A stretch of DNA of 10,582 bases. Source: Pleomorphochaeta sp964545735. Lineage in GTDB: Bacteria > Spirochaetota > Spirochaetia > Sphaerochaetales > Sphaerochaetaceae. This document shows positions 6,761 to 10,582 of the stretch, piece by piece. The translations under genes and the position numbers were made by a program. Each line of letters opens with the position of its first letter. The stretch's first letter is position 1. The stretch spans positions 1 through 10,582 of the forward strand of contig CAZJGS010000091.1 of assembly GCA_964545735.1 (NCBI GenBank). The letters run 5' to 3'. The notes beneath the pieces were generated by a model, which was not told the DNA's origin, did not search any database, and saw only the letters and a list, made by a program, of their open reading frames with translations.

Positions 6761-7720
6761 TTAAACTAAAATTAAAATATATAAGGGTAAGAAAAATAGA
6801 AAGAGAATATTACTTATAGCAACTGTTTTAGTTGCAAATTTACCATCTGCTTTATATTCAATTGCAAATATAGATGTCATAGTTAATACACAACATGCAA
6901 TTTGAACAACTAATACATTAATAGAATATTGATCAATTTGTACTCCAAATAATATAAACAACTTATAGAAAGCATAAGCAAAAGCTGGAGCAATTACAAA
7001 TCTTATTATTAATACTACAATAGAATCTTTATCTGGAATAAACTCTTTTACTTTCATTGTTCTCATAAACATTCCAATAAATATAAGGGAAAGTGGGGTT
7101 GTCATATTAGAAACATAACCAAGTGCAGTATTTAGACTTGGAAAGTATGTAACATTTAAAAGATTAAATATTAAGCCTGCAAATAAGGATATCATTATGG
7201 GATTTAAAAATATATTTTTCATTTGTGTTAATGCATTTAAATGAGCATTATCAGCACCAAGGTAACGAGCATCTTTGATGATACCGGATAGCCCAAGAGT
7301 AAGAGTTATCATACTACTAGCAATAAAGCCAAGCATAACTAAGGGAATACTCTCCATACCAAATATCATAGTACAAACAGGAAGACCTAAAAATATTGTA
7401 TTAGACATACTTCCCATCATGGCAAAAGTCCATTGTCTACCCTTTCTAACTTTAAAAAGCTTTGCTACTAAATATGAAAAATAATATAAAACTATAATAA
7501 GAAGAATCGTAATGGGTAAAAGCATTCCAAAAGAAATCAATTGATCATGAGTTACTGAGTTTACCATGCTGTAGAGAAGCATACAGGGTAAACTTACATT
7601 AACCAAAAGCTTACTTATCAAAGTAATAGCCGTGTCTCCAGCCCAGGGTCTATCATAGACAATAAATCCCAACCCTAATAAAAGAGTCATTGTTAGTACT
7701 ACTTCTAAAGCTATATCCAT
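6761..7720 (-). CDS. AEC-family transporter (auxin efflux carrier / malonate-malate permease type)
   Basis: Membrane protein of 319 aa with about ten hydrophobic segments in the two-times-five arrangement of the AEC (bile/auxin efflux carrier-like) family, whose members are usually 300-320 aa. Family features include the N-terminal repeat LISKLLVNVSLPCMLLYSMVN (about 34-54), with the Pro in the broken helix, and SNTIFLGLPVCTMIFG (about 107-122), which corresponds to the family xNTxFLGLP motif. Bacterial relatives move dicarboxylates such as malate or malonate, or function unknown; the substrate here cannot be inferred. ATG at 7720 follows AAGGAT at a normal distance. It is the first gene of the leftward four-gene cluster, and its TAA is 12 bp from the flavoprotein GTG. 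No regulator is encoded beside it. Confidence 0.87.
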   Translation of the reverse strand: MDIALEVVLTMTLLLGLGFIVYDRPWAGDTAITLISKLLVNVSLPCMLLYSMVNSVTHDQLISFGMLLPITILLIIVLYYFSYLVAKLFKVRKGRQWTFAMMGSMSNTIFLGLPVCTMIFGMESIPLVMLGFIASSMITLTLGLSGIIKDARYLGADNAHLNALTQMKNIFLNPIMISLFAGLIFNLLNVTYFPSLNTALGYVSNMTTPLSLIFIGMFMRTMKVKEFIPDKDSIVVLIIRFVIAPAFAYAFYKLFILFGVQIDQYSINVLVVQIACCVLTMTSIFAIEYKADGKFATKTVAISNILFLFFLPLYILILV

Positions 7721-7754
7721 AAAATATCCTTATTTTTAACTATTTTAAAATTTT

Positions 7755-7775
7755 GTGTATATTATCATAATACAC
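7755..7775. promoter_or_regulatory. Inverted repeat upstream of the AEC gene, possible operator
   Basis: GTGTAT (7755-7760) and ATACAC (7770-7775) are perfect 6-bp inverted arms separated by 9 A/T-rich bases that contain several -10-like hexamers on the minus strand. It lies 35-55 bp upstream of the first gene of the cluster, where a promoter and operator would be expected. No family of regulator is clearly matched by the sequence. Confidence 0.35.
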
Positions 7776-7844
7776 TAATTAATTAATAGATTTAAATAAG
7801 GATTTTATTTATTCTTGATTTTTTATTATAAATTAATCAAAAAT

Positions 7845-7982
7845 TTACATTAATTCTTCAAAATTACTTATTAATTTATTGTATCCACCTAATCCTAAAA
7901 CTGTTACCCAAGCAACATCAATATAAAAACTACCATTTGCTCCACACTTTTTATATTCATTCCAACAACTATCTAAAGATAA
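7845..7982 (-). pseudogene. C-terminal remnant of an unrecognised protein
   Basis: On the minus strand a 45-codon open stretch ends in TAA at 7845-7847 and is bounded upstream by a TAG (7983-7985), with no start codon or Shine-Dalgarno. Its residues look protein-like rather than random: CWNEYKKCGANGSFYIDVA, then WVTVLGLGGYNKLISNFEEL and a terminal Met. I could not assign it to a family. It is best read as the 3' end of a gene whose body has been lost, lying just upstream of the AEC gene at the edge of the eroded region. Confidence 0.4.
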
Positions 7983-8009
7983 CTACTTATGTTTGAGCAA
8001 GAAAGAACG

Positions 8010-8090
8010 CTACAAACAGGGAAAGATATTGTCATCCATCGGGCATCCTGAATTCTTGAGAATATGAACAATGCGCTTTGTGAAAAAAAA
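8010..8090 (-). pseudogene. Very short coding-like remnant
   Basis: On the minus strand 26 codons lie between a TGA (8091-8093) and a TAG (8010-8012). They include TKRIVHILKNSGCPMDD, a plausible protein segment rather than the low-complexity N/K/I/F expected of chance frames here. The DNA is also less A+T-rich than the adjacent AEC gene. There is no start signal. It may be debris of the element that brought the ATPase pseudogene next door; no family was recognised. Confidence 0.25.
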
Positions 8091-8127
8091 TCACTTATTT
8101 AAGATAAAACTCGTGATTATGCGTTTA

Positions 8128-8159
8128 TAAAAGCATTTTTACTAGTTAATTTGCTTTTA
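8128..8159. repeat. Imperfect-loop inverted repeat upstream of the ATPase pseudogene
   Basis: TAAAAGCA (8128-8135) and TGCTTTTA (8152-8159) are perfect 8-bp arms around a 16-nt A/T-rich loop that contains ACTAGT. It lies about 15 bp upstream of the pseudogene promoter. It could be an old element end or a terminator of a lost upstream gene; evidence is structural only. Confidence 0.3.
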
Positions 8160-8172
8160 CGAACACATTTTA

Positions 8173-8201
8173 TCGACTTTCTCACAAATTACTGTTATAC
8201 T
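8173..8201 (+). promoter_or_regulatory. Promoter-like sequence in front of the ATPase pseudogene
   Basis: TCGACT (8173-8178), a 17-bp spacer and TATACT (8196-8201) form a reasonable sigma-70-type promoter. Transcription would start close to 8208, which is the ATG of the pseudogene, so any message would be essentially leaderless. The promoter may have outlived the gene it served. Confidence 0.45.
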
Positions 8202-8207
8202 TAACAC

Positions 8208-9366
8208 ATGTAATATATAAAAAGATATCTAGAACCTAAAATTATCTCCCACCTTTTTAAGGGAAAAGCCATTATTCTTTATGGGCCACGCCAATGTGGG
8301 AAATCGACCCTCATGAAACACTTGATACAAAAGCAAAACTTGGATTCCGTGATCCTCACTGGGGATGATGATATGGATGCTTCTCTTTTTGAGAAGGTCA
8401 CTATGAGTCGATGGGACCAGATACTAGGGGCAAAAAAGACTGTATTTATCGATGAAGGGCAGAGAATCAAAAACTTAGGCAAAAGCGTAAAACTGCTTAT
8501 CGATGCCAGGCCAGAAATTCAAGTCCTTATCACAGAATCCAGTTCTTTCTCCATCGCTAACGAGAGTCAAGAATCTCTTACAGGAAGAAAGTATGAATAT
8601 CGCCTTTTCCCTATGGGCTATAGTGAGCTTTCAATGCAACTTTGGCTACATGGTTGAGCTCAAAGCTTTGGAAACTCGCTTAATATTCGGCTCCTATCCA
8701 GAAATCGTCGCCAAACCAGAGCAGATGGAAGAGCATCTTACCTTGGTAGCAGAAAGCTATTTATATCGGGACCTACTCCAATATGACGGAATTAGAAAAC
8801 CACAAGTTCTCGAGAAGCTTCTCAAAGCCCTGGCCTATCAGTGTGGCAGTGAGGTTTCTATCTCTGAACTCTCTTCTCTCTTGTCTGTCTCAAGGACTTT
8901 AGTGGATTCGTATCTCACAATCCTACAGCAGGCCTTTATAATTTTCCCTTTACCTTCCTACTCAAGCAACCAGCGCAACGAACTGCGAAAAGGCAACAAA
9001 TATTATTTTTGGGATAATGGTATCCGCAATGCAATACTAAAGGATTTCACTCCTTTGACTAACCGTAAGGACATTGGAGCCTTGTGGGAAAACTATCTTG
9101 TTACAGAGAGGTTGAAAGCTAATATCTATGCTGAAAACCTTAGTGAATCCTTTTTTTGGCGAACAAACAACCAGATGGAAGTTGATTACCTTGAGAGACA
9201 AAACAACATTGTCACGGCATTTGAGTTCAAGTGGAATATAAAGAAGCAGGCTAGAATAACCAAAGCCTTCACTAATAGGTATCCTGAGGCTCAAGTAATG
9301 CTTGTAAACCCTAATGATTATGACGCTTTTCTTAAGTTAGAAAAAACTTGGTCTGAACTGTCATGA
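8208..9366 (+). pseudogene. Broken AAA-type ATPase with C-terminal DUF4143 domain
   Basis: A gene of about 385 codons, the normal length for the AAA_14-DUF4143 family, broken at least twice. The reading begins ATG (8208) then TAA as codon 2, continuing YIKRYLEPKIISHLFKGKA, a typical N-terminus for the family. Walker A is intact as GPRQCGKST (8283-8309) and Walker B is VFIDEGQR, where relatives usually have DEAQR. Sensor-like LITESSSF replaces the common TGSSS. The first frame ends at TGA 8655-8657. The DUF4143 half continues one base further on, from about FGYMVELKALETRL (near 8641) through RLIFGSYPEIV and a nuclease-like EVDYLE...AFEFKW segment, to TGA at 9364. A one-base insertion or two-base deletion near 8630-8640 explains this. 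It is richer in G+C than the surrounding genes (about 45% over 8281-8340), suggesting transfer. A second ATG (8313) lies after Walker A and is not a real start. Confidence 0.85.
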
Positions 9367-9521
9367 ATCCCTCCCTACTATTTAAAATACCAGATCAAGT
9401 GTAATTCTCAAATTCAGAAATTCATATGCCACTAAATCAAAAGCCTTGCTGTTTATTGTATTATAAAAGATCAAATTTACTTTCAATTAAGAAAAATAAA
9501 TATTTTATACCCATCTCTTAC
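9367..9521. other. Non-coding spacer between ATPase pseudogene and tmRNA promoter
   Basis: No ORF, terminator or RNA gene was recognised. The sequence returns from the richer G+C composition of the pseudogene to the A+T-rich background, so the boundary of the foreign segment probably lies near 9370-9400. Confidence 0.45.
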
Positions 9522-9550
9522 TTGCTTTTTTTGTAATTTATGGCTATATT
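9522..9550 (+). promoter_or_regulatory. Promoter of the tmRNA gene
   Basis: TTGCTT (9522-9527) and TATATT (9545-9550) are separated by exactly 17 bp. Transcription would start near 9557, about 20 nt upstream of the mature tmRNA 5' end at 9578, leaving a short leader for RNase P to remove. Confidence 0.6.
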
Positions 9551-9559
9551 ATTAATGTG

Positions 9560-9580
9560 CCCTTTAGGTAAACCTAAGGG
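9560..9580 (+). other. Leader hairpin overlapping the tmRNA 5' end
   Basis: The 21 nt from 9560 can fold: CCC pairs with GGG (9578-9580) and TTAGG with CCTAA, with one bulged T and a loop of about four bases. The 3' side uses the first three Gs of the mature tmRNA, which must also pair in the acceptor stem. It could influence RNase P processing or be a chance fold. Confidence 0.4.
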
Positions 9581-9947
9581 GGTGTACCGGTTTCGACTGG
9601 CGTAGATCAGGCCAATGGCTGCAAGCGGAGCGCCAACTCCATAAACTAGCAAAAAAAAATTAACTGCTAAAAAAGACGAAGAATACTTCGAAACTGCAGA
9701 ATACGCTTTCGCTGCATAATAGTAGCTTGCGTACAAGCCTTTAGAGTGCCGCTCTTAACTCTGAAAAGCTTGTAACAATAGGGGCTTACTTTTATAATTG
9801 CTAACGCAATAAAAGGACAATAAAGTTAGCTTGGTTGAGATGAGGTTTGTTAATGTACTACATTTCTTCGACAACTATTCATTAACTAAGCTTGTAGATG
9901 TCAGTGGGTGGCACGTTAGGACGGGGGTTCGAATCCCCCCACCTCCA
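9578..9947 (+). ncRNA. ssrA: tmRNA (transfer-messenger RNA)
   Basis: Complete one-piece tmRNA of about 370 nt that rescues ribosomes stalled on broken mRNAs and tags the unfinished protein for proteolysis, working with SmpB. The 5' end GGGGGTG (9578-9584) pairs with CACCTCC (9940-9946) as a 7-bp acceptor stem with one G-U pair. It is followed by GTACCGGTTTCGACTGG, the conserved tRNA-like-domain start. The 3' part shows GGACGGGGGTTCGAATCCCCC, a perfect T arm. The discriminator is A9947 and CCA is not encoded, so it must be added after transcription. The tag frame lies at 9666-9722. G/C-containing segments between 9725 and 9900 (for example the repeated AAGCTTGTA-like strands) are where the family's pseudoknots sit. 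It has its own promoter, and a terminator follows directly. Confidence 0.97.
9666..9722 (+). other. tmRNA proteolysis-tag reading frame
   Basis: The frame reads AKKDEEYFETAEYAFAA and ends in tandem stops TAA TAG. The small hydrophobic end YAFAA fits the ClpXP/FtsH-type degron (usually YALAA). GCT at 9666 is taken as the resume codon because it is preceded by TTAACT, similar to the context seen in other tmRNAs. The earlier GCA at 9649 would hit a stop after four codons. At 17 residues, without the Ala supplied by the charged tmRNA, it is longer than the common 8-15 and strongly acidic in the middle. Confidence 0.75.
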
Positions 9948-9954
9948 AAAAATC

Positions 9955-10000
9955 AAACCATGCAATTCTATATATAATATAGGTTTACATGGTTTTTTTT
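9955..10000 (+). terminator. Rho-independent terminator of ssrA
   Basis: AAACCATG (9955-9962) and CATGGTTT (9988-9995) are perfect 8-bp arms followed by a continuous T run to 10000. The 25-nt loop contains a second perfect hairpin, CTATAT / ATATAG (about 9968-9982). It begins only 8 nt after the mature tmRNA 3' end. Confidence 0.8.
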
Positions 10001-10262
10001 ATAATGTATCTAAATGTAGCCACAATTGTGACCAATTGAAATAAAAAATTATGCTAAAACTGTGTTCTAAAGGGTCTATATATATATATATATATAGAGA
10101 GAGAGAAAATAACTTAGTTTACCCTCAACCTCCATGAATAACAGTAGTCCCATAGTATAAAATTTTAGGTGATTCATGGTATTCCTAAAAAAGTCAAAAG
10201 TAGCCAAAATGTATCCAAAACCAAAGTTGTTAAAGTTGTTTTTACTCAATATATAAGATAAA
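10001..10262. other. Degenerate intergenic region after ssrA
   Basis: Apart from the dinucleotide tract, no intact gene is seen. A short plus-strand frame (10176-10256, 26 codons) opens MVFLKKSKVAKMYPKPK after a fair AGGTG ribosome site. A neighbouring frame reads on as VSKTKVVKVVFTQYIR, so this might be the start of a frameshifted gene, perhaps of a transposase; that identity is a guess. Short similar strings (GTAGCCACAATTG near 10016 and GTAGCCAAAATG near 10201) may be chance. Confidence 0.3.
10077..10106. repeat. Compound microsatellite (TA)10(GA)5
   Basis: Ten uninterrupted TA units (10077-10096) run directly into five GA units (10097-10106). Perfect dinucleotide tracts of this length are uncommon in bacterial DNA even at low G+C. 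No gene overlaps it, so any length change would be neutral or act only on local DNA structure. Confidence 0.9.
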
Positions 10263-10358
10263 TTAGCTAAGAATAAAGATGCCTACGAATTGTTTGTTTA
10301 GAACCTTAATCTCGATGAATGTATTATGGTCGTTATCTTTAATCATTATCGGTAGGGA

Positions 10359-10478
10359 CTAATATTTCCGCAACGGCTTATGCATAAAGCCAACCCCCTG
10401 TTTCTTTATCACTTCAACATTAGAGTCTTTAGCAAAACCTGAAGAAATAATTACAGGAATAGTGTTATTAGTAGTATC
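10359..10478 (-). pseudogene. Response-regulator receiver domain, C-terminal remnant
   Basis: On the minus strand 39 open codons end at TAG (10359-10361) and are preceded by TAA (10479-10481). They encode TIPVIISSGFAKDSNVEVIK followed by KQGVGFMHKPLRKY. This is the end of a CheY-like receiver domain: the beta-4 strand IPVIISSGF with the conserved Ser of the switch position, and the beta-5 segment GVGFMHKP with the invariant Lys before Pro. The phospho-acceptor Asp and the N-terminal half are not recognisable upstream. The same frame runs open from the window edge to 10482 and again from 10358 to 10266, so the gene appears split by point stops rather than cut away. It was probably a hybrid histidine kinase or a response regulator that began beyond the right edge. 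Confidence 0.65.
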
Positions 10479-10582
10479 TTATGGATAATTTAGGATATTT
10501 CCTGCCGAACTTATATTTTTATACAATCGAGGGTGTAATATAGTTTGTGTAAATGGATAATCTGGTATGCTAAGAAAAGGAG

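Noticed and set aside
7275..7484. Plus-strand frame inside the AEC gene
   Set aside because: It is antisense to conserved AEC motifs and no start signal was seen.
8080..8094. GTGA-A7-TCAC small inverted repeat
   Set aside because: Four-base arms around an A run are expected by chance.
8208..8657. UGA/UAA recoding or programmed frameshift to express the ATPase
   Set aside because: There is no slippery heptamer or downstream structure at the frame change, the stop at codon 2 is TAA, and other genes use TGG for Trp, so simple decay is more likely.
8279..9294. Minus-strand frames within the ATPase pseudogene
   Set aside because: The plus strand carries recognisable Walker and DUF4143 motifs; the antisense frames have none.
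9518..9736. 72-codon minus-strand frame over the tmRNA promoter and 5' half
   Set aside because: It is antisense to the tmRNA structure and tag frame, and the tmRNA assignment is certain.
10122..10134. CCTCAACCTCCAT as a repeat of the tmRNA 3' end (possible attachment site)
   Set aside because: Only ACCTCCA matches exactly, which is too short to distinguish from chance.

Overview
This is a low-G+C bacterial window. Intergenic DNA is very A+T-rich, codons favour A/T third positions, and Shine-Dalgarno sites are strong (TTAGGAG, AAGGAG, GGAGG). Real genes end in TAA and use TGG for Trp, so nothing suggests UGA recoding. A one-piece tmRNA marks a bacterial chromosome. A Clostridia-like Firmicute is my first guess. 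A Mollicute-related lineage or a low-G+C spirochaete cannot be excluded, and no gene here fixes the phylum.

Left part (1-3880): after about 340 bp of A+T-rich DNA with no gene comes a leftward GT-B-type glycosyltransferase-like gene. It is divergent from a rightward two-gene operon of a TetR-family regulator and a GPH-type (MelB-like) MFS transporter. The 98 bp between the two start codons holds a consensus-like promoter facing TetR and a perfect 17-bp palindrome. The simplest reading is an autoregulated TetR switch that also controls the glycosyltransferase. A glycosyltransferase of this fold beside an MFS carrier recalls the ypfP-ltaA glycolipid synthesis/flipping pair, but that is inference.

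Middle part (3844-7720): a long-stemmed hairpin with T runs on both sides serves as a shared terminator. It is followed, on the minus strand, by a compact four-gene cluster read right to left: an AEC-family carrier, a flavodoxin-fold protein with a CX2CX2CX7C iron-sulfur-type cysteine motif, a second GPH-type MFS transporter, and a PIG-L/LmbE-family zinc deacetylase. Spacing is 12 bp, 64 bp and a 20-bp overlap. Uptake of an N-acylated sugar or glycoside by the GPH carrier and deacylation by the PIG-L enzyme is the most natural pairing.

Right part (7721-10582): eroded accessory DNA around ssrA. It has short coding remnants, a DUF4143-type AAA ATPase pseudogene (stop at codon 2, frameshift near 8640) that is visibly richer in G+C than its neighbours, and the intact tmRNA gene with promoter, leader hairpin and terminator. 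Beyond the tmRNA lie a (TA)10(GA)5 compound microsatellite and a degraded receiver-domain remnant. This fits repeated insertion and decay next to ssrA, a common island integration site. No CRISPR array, intact transposon or tRNA was seen.
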